Below are positions 1 to 11,454 of a DNA stretch of 64,000 nucleotides, piece after piece. A model generated the notes under the pieces. That model ran no database searches. It worked only from the letters and a program-made list of their open reading frames with translations, and had not been told where the DNA came from. Origin of the DNA: Candidatus Methylopumilus universalis. Its GTDB lineage: Bacteria; Pseudomonadota; Gammaproteobacteria; Burkholderiales; Methylophilaceae. Each line of letters opens with the position of its first letter. The first letter of the stretch is position 1. The stretch spans positions 496,001 to 560,000 of the forward strand of contig NZ_CP040977.1 in the NCBI RefSeq assembly GCF_006364435.1. Reading direction: 5' to 3'. The position numbers and the translations under genes were made by a program.

Positions 1-138
1 ATTAAGTGTGAACAAAAATCCTAATGGAATTAGGGACATAAGTTAAGTCATTGATTTTAAATAACTTTTATTTAGCTTAAAAAATAAGCGATCCAAAAAA
101 ACGCTTATAAATTCAAGAGTTATAAATTTATGTCATCT

Positions 139-159
139 TTATCCACAAAGTTATCCACA
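139..159 (+). promoter_or_regulatory. Tandem pair of perfect DnaA boxes
   Basis: Two exact copies of TTATCCACA lie at 139-147 and 151-159 in the same orientation, with start points 12 bases apart. A weaker reverse-orientation match, TGTGGAGAT, follows at 165-173. AT-rich direct repeats lie immediately 5'. The sequence match is direct. The role could be replication initiation, DnaA titration or DnaA control of pyrG, and this cannot be told from the window alone. Confidence 0.6.
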
Positions 160-192
160 GATTTTGTGGAGATGTTTTTTTAGTAAAACGGG

Positions 193-221
193 TTGACAGC
201 GCTCTATTTTATCCATTTAAA
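193..221 (+). promoter_or_regulatory. Candidate sigma70 promoter for pyrG
   Basis: A perfect -35 box TTGACA (193-198) is followed after 17 bases by TTTAAA (216-221), a moderate -10 box. It lies about 140 bases ahead of pyrG and just downstream of the DnaA boxes, which would allow DnaA to affect it. The prediction rests on pattern only. Confidence 0.4.
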
Positions 222-318
222 GAAAGCCTATTTTCTTGTTGATTTAGATAAAAAACGTTGAAATCCCTTTCCCTATTTGAGAAACCTCAAACTTCAATTG
301 TGAGACACATAGCTTTAA

Positions 319-2837
<2,519 letters not shown>

Positions 2838-2841
2838 ATAA

Positions 2842-4152
<1,311 letters not shown>

Positions 4153-4158
4153 TTTGAT

Positions 4159-4482
4159 ATGAAATCTTTAACCATTATTTTTGTTGTGTTAGTAGCTTTA
4201 ATGCAATATCCATTATGGTTTGGCAAAGGTAGTTGGTTTCGCGTTTGGAGTTTAAATCAACAAATCGAAATTCAAAAGAATACAAATACTGATAATCAGA
4301 TAAGAAACAATGTGCTTAATGCTGAAGTAAGTGATCTAAAGCAAGGTTTTTCAGCTATTGAAGAAAGAGCTCGCAACGAACTCGGTATGATTAGGCAAGA
4401 TGAAATATTTTTCCAAGTCACAAATCACGAAAAAGATAAAAAAGACACTGAAGTTCCAAGTAATACAAAAGCTAAAAACTAA
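4159..4482 (+). CDS. ftsB: Cell division protein FtsB
   Basis: Small bitopic membrane protein of the FtsQLB divisome subcomplex (septum formation initiator family). It has a short cytoplasmic start, one transmembrane segment at about residues 4-20, a periplasmic coiled-coil-like stretch at about 28-70 and the conserved ERARNELGMIRQDEIFF motif typical of FtsB. Length (107) is usual for the family. The weakly conserved hydrophilic tail is of no recognised function. It follows eno by six bases, the classic eno-ftsB pairing. It ends with a four-base overlap against the stop of the convergent ygfZ, so there is no room for a separate terminator. Confidence 0.9.
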   Translation: MKSLTIIFVVLVALMQYPLWFGKGSWFRVWSLNQQIEIQKNTNTDNQIRNNVLNAEVSDLKQGFSAIEERARNELGMIRQDEIFFQVTNHEKDKKDTEVPSNTKAKN

Positions 4483-5399
4483 TCAAATATTTTTTTATCT
4501 TCAGACATAATTTCTATTACATGGTTTTTGATAAAGAGCGCTTCTTGCGCTTGATCTACTCTTATTTCAATCAGCATGTTAGTTCTAAGTTCATTTTCTT
4601 TCGCTGACCTTACTAGCTGACCTATGACTTCTTTTTTTTCATTGATGATTTGGTCACCAGGCGTCAGATCATCTTCTAATTCGATAAAGGCTCGGAACAT
4701 TCGTCTTTTAACTTTACCTAAATAGTGAGTTCTCGCAACGATTTCTTGCCCTGTGTAACAACCCTTTTTAAAATTAATACCATCAATAAGATCCATATTT
4801 ATAGACTGCGGGATGAAAGCTTCTTGTGTGGTTGGGTAAATATTAGGAATGCCATCAAAAATATTTAAATTGTCCCAGGATTCCATACTCATAGACGTAT
4901 ATTCAGGTAAGTTGAGTTTCATAAATGTATTGACTTTGGCAGTGTCACCCATTAATTGATAACGTTCAGTATTTTTTCCTACACGCATAATCATGACGTT
5001 ATGCGATCTCACAATATCTAAATAAGTTTCCGGAAGTTTAATATCTTGATTAAGGAGAGGTTTAGATCCTACAAAACCTACGCATGTAAATTGATTGTCT
5101 AGTAAATTCAAAGAAACTTTTGATCGCAGAACGTACATTTTAAGTCGACGAAGAATAGGTTCTGCAATCGAGCTATCTATCTGTATATGAATTGAGTCAT
5201 GCTCTTCGAAACACAGCATAAAGGCCAAGACTCTTCCTTTAGGATTGCAAAAGCCAGCAAACAAAGCTTTATCATGTGAGATGAGTTTGATGTCTTGTGT
5301 GAGCTGACCTTGCAGGAACTTGACCCGATCGTCACCCTCAACTTTAATCATTGAAGAGGTGCTAAGAAGAATGAATTTATTGTCTAAATTTAATGACAT
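4479..5399 (-). CDS. ygfZ: Folate-binding Fe-S cluster protein YgfZ
   Basis: Folate-dependent protein related to the GcvT aminomethyltransferase fold. In E. coli it supports assembly or repair of certain Fe-S enzymes such as MiaB. The family signature KGCYTGQEIVAR, with its conserved cysteine, is present around residues 215-226. The N-terminal region (KFLQGQLTQDI) also fits, and 306 residues is normal. Its start lies 23 bases inside the 3' end of mxaL on the same strand, so it appears to be the last gene of the mxaRSACKL operon and is probably translated by coupling. This partner is unusual: YgfZ has no known role in methanol dehydrogenase maturation. Confidence 0.9.
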   Translation of the reverse strand: MSLNLDNKFILLSTSSMIKVEGDDRVKFLQGQLTQDIKLISHDKALFAGFCNPKGRVLAFMLCFEEHDSIHIQIDSSIAEPILRRLKMYVLRSKVSLNLLDNQFTCVGFVGSKPLLNQDIKLPETYLDIVRSHNVMIMRVGKNTERYQLMGDTAKVNTFMKLNLPEYTSMSMESWDNLNIFDGIPNIYPTTQEAFIPQSINMDLIDGINFKKGCYTGQEIVARTHYLGKVKRRMFRAFIELEDDLTPGDQIINEKKEVIGQLVRSAKENELRTNMLIEIRVDQAQEALFIKNHVIEIMSEDKKIFD

Positions 5400-6351
5400 G
5401 TTGAATTATTTTTTTTATCGAAATAAATCGAAGACTAAAAATGATGCCTGCGAGCGAAGCAAAAAACCATTTAAGGTGAAAATCTGCTTTATCTTGCCAT
5501 GCAGGTTTTTGTTTTTTCATCGCACTTAAAATATTAAGGACTGAATCTCCTCTTACATAAATACCATTAATTTGTTTTGTAATATCTTTGAGGTAAGCCT
5601 CATCTAATTTAGACATATAACGATCACTTTCACCGCCTGCGACATTATCATCTCGTGTACCAATATTTGCTTCTGAGATTTGTGCTATACCTGGTTGCAA
5701 GGCAAAGCTTTCGTTAGACCAATAGCCAATCAATTGATTTTTTCCATCGAGTTTTGGAATAGGGGCTCCCTTCAGGCTTCCAATCCCTACAATCACCCAG
5801 TCACTCCCCCCTTGAAATTGAGCTAGGTCTTTTGTATTGAATGCATGAAGCTTTGGTGCTTCTTCGCCATCCGTAAAATAAACCACTTGCGAGTTTTCAG
5901 GGAAACTTCTAATTAAACGTGCGAGCGTAAAAAAGGACTCTCGCACCCGAGAATTGCCAGACCAACCTGACCGCCAATCTAGATGATCGATTGTATCTTC
6001 AATGGCATCAAAATTTTCACAGACTTCAATAGGCGTATAAGAAGCTGCCACACTTACACCCACGAACATTCCAATACTTACTTTTGTGCCACAAGGGAGT
6101 TCAGACATAATTTCATGAAGACTATGCTTCATATACTGGAGTCTTGATACGGGCTTATTCATGATGGACATATCTACTGTGTTCATGCTTTGAGAAATAT
6201 CAGCCACAAACATGTAGTTATAAATATTATGTTTAAGCGGTATGGATGGATTGATGATGGCGAGCGCCATAAATCCGATAGCTACGATTAGTGAGAGGGT
6301 GTCCGAATCGAGATTGGATCTCGATTTTATTTTCTTAAGCCACTCTTTCAT
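5377..6351 (-). CDS. mxaL: Methanol dehydrogenase maturation protein MxaL (VWA domain)
   Basis: Membrane-anchored von Willebrand factor A protein, one of the accessory proteins needed in known methylotrophs to insert calcium into periplasmic methanol dehydrogenase. There is an N-terminal membrane segment at about residues 17-36, then a MIDAS metal site beginning D51-x-S53-x-S55 (DISQSMNTVD). A second hydrophobic segment lies near the C-terminus (about 293-312). Assignment as MxaL rests on its place after mxaR-S-A-C-K, in exactly the order of the mxa clusters of other methylotrophs. A generic BatA/BatB-type VWA protein is the alternative. ygfZ begins inside its 3' end. Confidence 0.82.
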   Translation of the reverse strand: MKEWLKKIKSRSNLDSDTLSLIVAIGFMALAIINPSIPLKHNIYNYMFVADISQSMNTVDMSIMNKPVSRLQYMKHSLHEIMSELPCGTKVSIGMFVGVSVAASYTPIEVCENFDAIEDTIDHLDWRSGWSGNSRVRESFFTLARLIRSFPENSQVVYFTDGEEAPKLHAFNTKDLAQFQGGSDWVIVGIGSLKGAPIPKLDGKNQLIGYWSNESFALQPGIAQISEANIGTRDDNVAGGESDRYMSKLDEAYLKDITKQINGIYVRGDSVLNILSAMKKQKPAWQDKADFHLKWFFASLAGIIFSLRFISIKKIIQHVIKFRQ

Positions 6352-6355
6352 AAAC

Positions 6356-6910
6356 TTAAGGTAAGCCTACGGGAATATTCCCCAGAATCAGTCCAGGTGA
6401 ATCCGAGTCGCCAATACCTGGTGTTGGGTTGGCAGGTAATATCATCAGGACACGATCGAGATTATGTTTCACATCCCACGCATGGTTATCTATTTTAATT
6501 GAGAGCATATAAGCTGCTTTTGCTTGCCTAAATAAATACTCAGTTTCATTCTTTACGGTCATATCTGTTCCATTGATCGCTAATGCACGTTTAAAGAAAA
6601 TATTGCCGACATTATAATGAATGTCTGCTTTCTGTGACTGAGTAGCCACAGGTAAAAGATTTGAAAAAAGAATACCTGCTTCCTTATATCTTTCTTTAGT
6701 CGTGAGCCAGTAAGCTGTTGCATAACGAGCCTCAAAACTATTGATGAACATACGAGGCGACTTACCTTCTGAAATGTTTTGATTAAATACTTGAATATTT
6801 TTTAACTCGATAAATTGTTTAATAAATATACCGAGAGAGGTGATAAGAAGTGCAACAAAAAGCCAAGTAAGTTTTTTGGTGCTAAAAATATTTTTTGTGA
6901 TTAAAGCCAT
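6356..6910 (-). CDS. mxaK: Methanol dehydrogenase maturation protein MxaK
   Basis: Small membrane-anchored protein of 184 residues with one N-terminal transmembrane segment (about residues 12-31). The predicted extracytoplasmic part has helix-rich, TPR-like sequence (AGILFSNLL...DIHYNVGNIFFKRAL). It ends in a conserved-looking proline- and glycine-rich tail (GIGDSDSPGLILGNIPVGLP) that I associate with MxaK. Its start overlaps the 3' end of mxaC by ten bases, and mxaL begins four bases after its stop. The exact function of MxaK is not established; mutants in other methylotrophs affect calcium-dependent maturation of methanol dehydrogenase. The name depends mainly on gene order. Confidence 0.78.
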   Translation of the reverse strand: MALITKNIFSTKKLTWLFVALLITSLGIFIKQFIELKNIQVFNQNISEGKSPRMFINSFEARYATAYWLTTKERYKEAGILFSNLLPVATQSQKADIHYNVGNIFFKRALAINGTDMTVKNETEYLFRQAKAAYMLSIKIDNHAWDVKHNLDRVLMILPANPTPGIGDSDSPGLILGNIPVGLP

Positions 6911-7878
6911 GACCTTACCTCTATCAGTTTAAGTGTAAGTAAAGCAATCATTAAAAGTGCAGCCGTGACAAAGCAATGTGTTGAATAATCTTGCCCAGGA
7001 ATTTTTTCGAAATATTTAATTGGTTTCTTTTCTTTTTGATTAATATCTTCGATCGCTTTTTGGAGTGTTTTAGGATCTTCAGCTTCATAAGCTTGGAAGG
7101 GTGAGTTAAGTGACTTAAAGAATTCATTTAATTCGATTTGAGGGGGTAGCGCATCATCATCTCTTGCTTTGAATGATGTGTTAAAAATACTGATACCACC
7201 AGGCTGTCTTAATACAATCCAATAAAGACTAATTTTAAGTCGGCCAAACCAATCTTTAATTTTTTCTTGAGTCGCAGCATCAATACGTCCAGCACCATCT
7301 GAAAGTAAGATCACAGCTCTTGAGCCTGAGTCTGGTACCTTGTTAAATAATTCTGCGCCTGTCGTCAGTCCACTTCCTATATTGGTTTGAAATAATGCGT
7401 TTCCAGCCGTGGCTCTGACCGCTGCAATGATTGCATTTTTATTGTCTGTTAATGGTAAAACATACATCGCAGAGTTACTAAAAGAAACCATACCCATCAT
7501 GTCGTTTTTTCTTGAGTTTACAAAATCTGTAATCAATCTTGCCGCCGCTGCAGATTTCATTTCGCCTACTTTTGATTCATCCTTCCCTGCAAAGGGATCA
7601 TCCATACTGGCACTTCGGTCTAATACCAAACCAATTTGAGCGCCTATCCCTGTTTTTTCAATTTCTCTTTGTTGAGAGTGGGGACCGCTCAATCCTACGA
7701 TAATTGTAATTAGAATGAGTGTGGCAATAAATTTTAAAATGATTGCAATGATGCTTGAGAGACGGTCTTTTGGAATCATTTCATTCCATGAATAATATTG
7801 AAGAGAAGTCTCTTTAAAAATTAGCGGAATAAATGCTAAGGGTAAAAACCATAACACCCATGGAAATGAAAGCGTCAT
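6901..7878 (-). CDS. mxaC: Methanol dehydrogenase maturation protein MxaC (VWA domain)
   Basis: Membrane protein with two N-terminal transmembrane segments (about 3-21 and 42-64), a VWA domain with an intact MIDAS start D87-x-S89-x-S91 (VLDRSASMDD), and a C-terminal membrane segment (about 300-320). This layout is typical of BatA/MxaC proteins. It is translationally overlapped with both neighbours, by four bases with mxaA upstream and ten with mxaK downstream. It probably works with MxaL and the MoxR-type ATPase in the calcium-loading apparatus for methanol dehydrogenase. The position between mxaA and mxaK supports MxaC over a generic Bat protein. Confidence 0.82.
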   Translation of the reverse strand: MTLSFPWVLWFLPLAFIPLIFKETSLQYYSWNEMIPKDRLSSIIAIILKFIATLILITIIVGLSGPHSQQREIEKTGIGAQIGLVLDRSASMDDPFAGKDESKVGEMKSAAAARLITDFVNSRKNDMMGMVSFSNSAMYVLPLTDNKNAIIAAVRATAGNALFQTNIGSGLTTGAELFNKVPDSGSRAVILLSDGAGRIDAATQEKIKDWFGRLKISLYWIVLRQPGGISIFNTSFKARDDDALPPQIELNEFFKSLNSPFQAYEAEDPKTLQKAIEDINQKEKKPIKYFEKIPGQDYSTHCFVTAALLMIALLTLKLIEVRSWL

Positions 7879-8867
7879 TTAGCAATACCTTCCACAAGTG
7901 AGCTTTTATCGACGATCAGTTTTCTTTCACAATCTCGACAATGCTTCGAGAAATTCTTCAGCCATTTGAGTATTGCTTCGTTGTCCTGTTTTTTTGATGA
8001 AGCATTAAAAAATACGAGCGTTGAAAGCTTAAAAAACTCTCGAAGTTCCGCGTCGATATTTTCAAAAGAATTATTTTTTGCGTAAAGAAGAGATAGCGTG
8101 TCTTTAAATAGTGTTTTTCCTGTCACAAGATCGAATGCGCGATGCATATCTGTCATCGCTTTTTCAACAGAAGCAGGTGTGGCTTTGAGTTTACTAATGG
8201 TGCGATGTGTTCTTGCAAATACACCCCGCGCATTAGGTAGCCAAGCATATTGACTATAAATATAAAGGAGGCCGATTAATGAGAGAAGCGCAATGATGCC
8301 AGAAATTTTTAAGGTTTTAATGGGGCCTGCTTCGTCTATTAAAATGACACCTCGGAGAGGGCTCATATCTTCTTCGATTTTGACATTACCAAATATAGAA
8401 AGTGGGGAAATTGCGATTCGACGTTCAGGGATTCTATATTTAAATACTTTCTTTTCAGGGCTATTAGGATTTAAGACTCGAATATATTCAGCGGGTAAAA
8501 ATCCTGGCTTAGCGACCACGTTATTGGTAAAGATTTGGTAAGTGAGATCAAGCGTTAATGTTGTTGATGTTTTACCTTCTTTTAACACATGCTCCATAGT
8601 ATCTAAAATAATGCCCAAATCTTGACCCTTGTATTTTCTTTCATAGCCAGGAATGGGGAGAGACTCTTTGATAAGCACATAAGGTTTTTTAATAGTGATT
8701 TCAATATGTCTTGAAGATTTATCACCAATCGTATAACCGACTTGCTGTAAAGGCTCTTTGATTTTGATAGATACGATACCCTCTTTAATATCAGGCCATT
8801 CTTGAGCATCTAGCGCAAAACTTGAGGTTGACAGTAAAAGCATCCAGAAGGAAATAAGATATTTCAT
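7875..8867 (-). CDS. mxaA: Methanol dehydrogenase maturation protein MxaA
   Basis: Exported membrane protein of 330 residues. A clear signal peptide (MKYLISFWMLLLSTSSFA) is followed by a periplasmic beta-rich region, a transmembrane helix at about residues 186-206 (ISGIIALLSLIGLLYIYS), and a cytoplasmic part with paired cysteines near the C-terminus (HCRDCERK). This architecture resembles BatD-like proteins, and the operon position after mxaS identifies it as MxaA. MxaA is required for calcium incorporation into methanol dehydrogenase in methylotrophs where it has been tested. It overlaps mxaC by four bases and starts four bases after mxaS ends. Confidence 0.8.
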   Translation of the reverse strand: MKYLISFWMLLLSTSSFALDAQEWPDIKEGIVSIKIKEPLQQVGYTIGDKSSRHIEITIKKPYVLIKESLPIPGYERKYKGQDLGIILDTMEHVLKEGKTSTTLTLDLTYQIFTNNVVAKPGFLPAEYIRVLNPNSPEKKVFKYRIPERRIAISPLSIFGNVKIEEDMSPLRGVILIDEAGPIKTLKISGIIALLSLIGLLYIYSQYAWLPNARGVFARTHRTISKLKATPASVEKAMTDMHRAFDLVTGKTLFKDTLSLLYAKNNSFENIDAELREFFKLSTLVFFNASSKKQDNEAILKWLKNFSKHCRDCERKLIVDKSSLVEGIAK

Positions 8868-8871
8868 AACC

Positions 8872-9732
8872 TTAGGCGCCTACAAATTGATTAAAGTATT
8901 CAGTCATTTTATTTGCATCGAAATGCTCATCTACAAAAAAAGGTGGGATATCAAAATTCATAAAAGCTTTTGTAATCGCCGCACGTCTTTTTTCAAACGA
9001 ATCTACAATTTTTTCTTTTAATTCTTTTCTTAAGAAAAGCGTGTCCTTTTTGCCGCTCTCAGGATCGGTAATAGTCACAATGCCAAAATTAGGTAGGTTG
9101 ATATATTCTTTCTTGTCCCACAGCACAATAGGAACCACGTGATGCCTCATAAGATTCGATAAACAATTTTCCAATTCAACTTCTGGTATATGAAAGTCTG
9201 AAATGAAGAAAATAAGTGCGCGCTCGCGCGGCATGTATTGGTAAAGATCTTTAATGGCTCGGTTTGATTTATTTGTGGATGTAAATTTTTTAAGGTCATG
9301 GATGAGCGTCATGGCATGTTGCGATCTAAATGAAATAGGCGCTAACCAATCCTCTCTAATTTCATCATCAAAACCTACAAGCCCTAGCGCATCGTGACGG
9401 TCAATCACTGAATGTGCAATCGATTGAGCAACTTCGGCTGCAAGATTAATTTTTTTATTTTTTCCACCAAAATTCATACTGGCAGATAAGTCACACACAA
9501 TCATGACGGGTGTTGCACTTCGCTGATTGAATATTTTGACGTGAATCTCACCTAAAGGATCTCGAATCGATTGACGAATATCAATGCGCCTTGGATCAGG
9601 ATAAGAGAGGAGTGTTGTGTGACCCGCAAACTCAATACCCATCCCTCTCTGGTTGCTTTTATGGCGACCAGGATGTTTGCCTTTAGATTTCCACCCGATG
9701 TGGTAATCAAATAATGGAGCGGCTTGTGTCAT
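8872..9732 (-). CDS. mxaS: Methanol dehydrogenase maturation protein MxaS (DUF58)
   Basis: Cytoplasmic DUF58 protein of 286 residues with a VWA-like core. The start DIRQSIRDPLGEIHVKIF precedes the MIDAS-type motif D81-x-S83-x-S85 (CDLSASMNF), and IFFISDFHIPE follows later. DUF58 proteins almost always pair with a MoxR ATPase, and mxaR lies five bases upstream on the same strand. In the mxa cluster this protein is MxaS, thought to act with MxaR as the ATP-driven part of the methanol dehydrogenase maturation machine. No membrane segment is visible. Confidence 0.83.
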   Translation of the reverse strand: MTQAAPLFDYHIGWKSKGKHPGRHKSNQRGMGIEFAGHTTLLSYPDPRRIDIRQSIRDPLGEIHVKIFNQRSATPVMIVCDLSASMNFGGKNKKINLAAEVAQSIAHSVIDRHDALGLVGFDDEIREDWLAPISFRSQHAMTLIHDLKKFTSTNKSNRAIKDLYQYMPRERALIFFISDFHIPEVELENCLSNLMRHHVVPIVLWDKKEYINLPNFGIVTITDPESGKKDTLFLRKELKEKIVDSFEKRRAAITKAFMNFDIPPFFVDEHFDANKMTEYFNQFVGA

Positions 9733-9737
9733 GTTCT

Positions 9738-10754
9738 TTAAGGTGCGTTGATAGCGTTTAGAATACCATTCGTTAAATCGCGAGCAATCACAGTTCTTCG
9801 CATTTCATAAACAGGATTAAATACGAGTCGATGTGCAATGGTTTCGTGGAATACGGCATGGATATCTGCAGGGGTTACGGATGTGCGATCATTAAGCCAT
9901 GCATTTACACGCGCAGCTTTCATCATCATACTCATGCCGCGCGGACTCGCGCCTGATACGATCAATCGGTTCATATCAATATCGGATAGCTTGATGCCAT
10001 AATCGCCTGGATTTTTTGTAGCTTTCCATAAGCGCAATGCATAATTTTTTAATGCTTCAGTCGCTTTAACATTTTCTTGAATCGTTTCTGAAAGTTCATT
10101 GAGCTTATTGAATTTAATCAAATCAGGTTTCACTTCCTCAATGAGCTTATCTGCATTATGAAATTTAGTTTCAAAGACGAGGTCTTTCATCATCTCATCT
10201 GCTTTTGGAATAAGAATAGGTATTTCCATCATGAAGCGATCTCGGGCTGCAGAGGGAATCTCAAATGTTTCTTCGCGTTCTACTTGGTTTCGATCCGCGA
10301 ATACCACCATATGTGGGAAGTAGTGTTCTTTATTAAATGCAGACAATGTTTTCTCTGCCATGATTCTTAAGAGCAATGAATGCACTTGTGGCCTTGCTCG
10401 GTTAATTTCATTAAAGAAGAAAATAGATAGATCACTGCCTGACATCAAAATAGGGCCGGGGCTTACATGGGGCTTACCATCTTCACCAAGATAGGTGTGA
10501 TAAATAAGATCGTTTGGCATAAGATCAATCGTACCTTCAATACGTTGATAGCCGCCACCAATGGCGCGCGTGAAAGCTTTAAGTAGTGTTGTTTTTCCAA
10601 CACCCACATCACCTTCTAGCAGAACGTGACCACGTGCAAAAATTGAAGTAGTAATAAGCCTTACAGGACTCTCTTGTCCTACAATGACTTTATTAATTTC
10701 TGTTTCAAGTTTGACTGCAAGCTTTCTCCAGTCGGCCAGATTTTGGTCGCTCAT
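9738..10754 (-). CDS. mxaR: MoxR-type AAA+ ATPase MxaR
   Basis: AAA+ ATPase of the MoxR family and first gene of the mxaRSACKL series. The Walker A motif GDVGVGKTT is at residues 48-56. The Walker B position reads FFFNEINRARP (residues 112-122), with Asn115 where most MoxR proteins have Asp; the following Glu116 is kept. The C-terminal lid contains ASPRGMSMMMKAARVNAW, typical of the family. MoxR ATPases act as chaperones for metal insertion with VWA partners, and in methylotrophs MxaR is tied to methanol dehydrogenase activation. An AGGGA ribosome-binding site lies just upstream of the ATG. The divergent fabA begins 160 bases away. Confidence 0.86.
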   Translation of the reverse strand: MSDQNLADWRKLAVKLETEINKVIVGQESPVRLITTSIFARGHVLLEGDVGVGKTTLLKAFTRAIGGGYQRIEGTIDLMPNDLIYHTYLGEDGKPHVSPGPILMSGSDLSIFFFNEINRARPQVHSLLLRIMAEKTLSAFNKEHYFPHMVVFADRNQVEREETFEIPSAARDRFMMEIPILIPKADEMMKDLVFETKFHNADKLIEEVKPDLIKFNKLNELSETIQENVKATEALKNYALRLWKATKNPGDYGIKLSDIDMNRLIVSGASPRGMSMMMKAARVNAWLNDRTSVTPADIHAVFHETIAHRLVFNPVYEMRRTVIARDLTNGILNAINAP

Positions 10755-10794
10755 ATGGAATCCCTAATAGATGAAATTGTTTGTTGAGTGTTTT

Positions 10795-10811
10795 ACTATG
10801 ACTTTCATAGT
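10795..10811. promoter_or_regulatory. Perfect 7-base inverted repeat between mxaR and fabA
   Basis: ACTATGA-CTT-TCATAGT forms a perfect inverted repeat with a three-base centre, in the 160-base gap between the divergent mxaR and fabA genes. Position and symmetry suit a dimeric repressor or activator site for either gene. I do not recognise it as the site of a known regulator. Confidence 0.35.
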
Positions 10812-10914
10812 AGCGTAATAATTTATCAGGGTAAATAGATAAAAACACGATAAAATAGTTGAATTATCAAAGAACATTTTCCACAATTTTTATTATCAAC
10901 TGCTTATAAATTCA

Positions 10915-11430
10915 ATGTCTAAAAAAAATAGCTATACAAAAGAAGAGCTTTTGTCTTGTGGTCGAGGGGAGATGTTTGGGCCAGGAAATGCTCAACTTCC
11001 ATTACCTCCTATGCTTATGTTCGATCGTATCGTTGCCATTACAGATGAGGGTGGCGAATATGGCAATGGACAGATTATTGCTGAACTAGATGTCAATAAA
11101 GACCTTTGGTTTTTTGGTTGTCATTTTGAGGGTGATCCTGTGATGCCGGGCTGCCTTGGACTCGATGCAATGTGGCAGTTGGTTGGTTTTTATCTAGGAT
11201 GGAAAGGCGGCTTAGGTCGGGGCCGTGCACTAGGCGGCGGAGAAATTAAGTTTACAGGCCAAGTATTACCTACTGCTAAAAAAATTACCTATGTTATTGA
11301 TTTAAAAAGAGTAATTATGCGTAAACTCATTATGGGTATTGCTGATGCTAAAATGTCAGTCGATGGCCGAGAGATTTACCAAGCTAAAGATTTGCGTGTC
11401 GGTTTATTTACGCGTACTGACAATTTTTGA
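10915..11430 (+). CDS. fabA: 3-hydroxydecanoyl-ACP dehydratase/isomerase FabA
   Basis: Dehydrates 3-hydroxydecanoyl-ACP and isomerises trans-2- to cis-3-decenoyl-ACP, the branch point of anaerobic-type unsaturated fatty acid synthesis. The hot-dog fold active site is intact: His70 in [15 protein letters not shown] and Asp84 in LGLDAMWQ, both at the same positions as in E. coli FabA. The length of 171 residues is normal. It is followed after 24 bases by fabB, the partner that elongates its product. No strong Shine-Dalgarno sequence is visible ahead of the ATG, which lies close behind an AT-rich TTATAAATT segment. Confidence 0.96.
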   Translation: MSKKNSYTKEELLSCGRGEMFGPGNAQLPLPPMLMFDRIVAITDEGGEYGNGQIIAELDVNKDLWFFGCHFEGDPVMPGCLGLDAMWQLVGFYLGWKGGLGRGRALGGGEIKFTGQVLPTAKKITYVIDLKRVIMRKLIMGIADAKMSVDGREIYQAKDLRVGLFTRTDNF

Positions 11431-11454
11431 TCGTTATTTAATGGGAGGCGACGC

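Noticed and set aside
5377-10754. Generic BatABD/MoxR stress operon
   Set aside because: The order R-S-A-C-K-L, the MxaK-type small membrane protein and two VWA proteins match mxa clusters better, and the oxidative pentose-phosphate genes fit a methylotroph. It remains the fallback interpretation.
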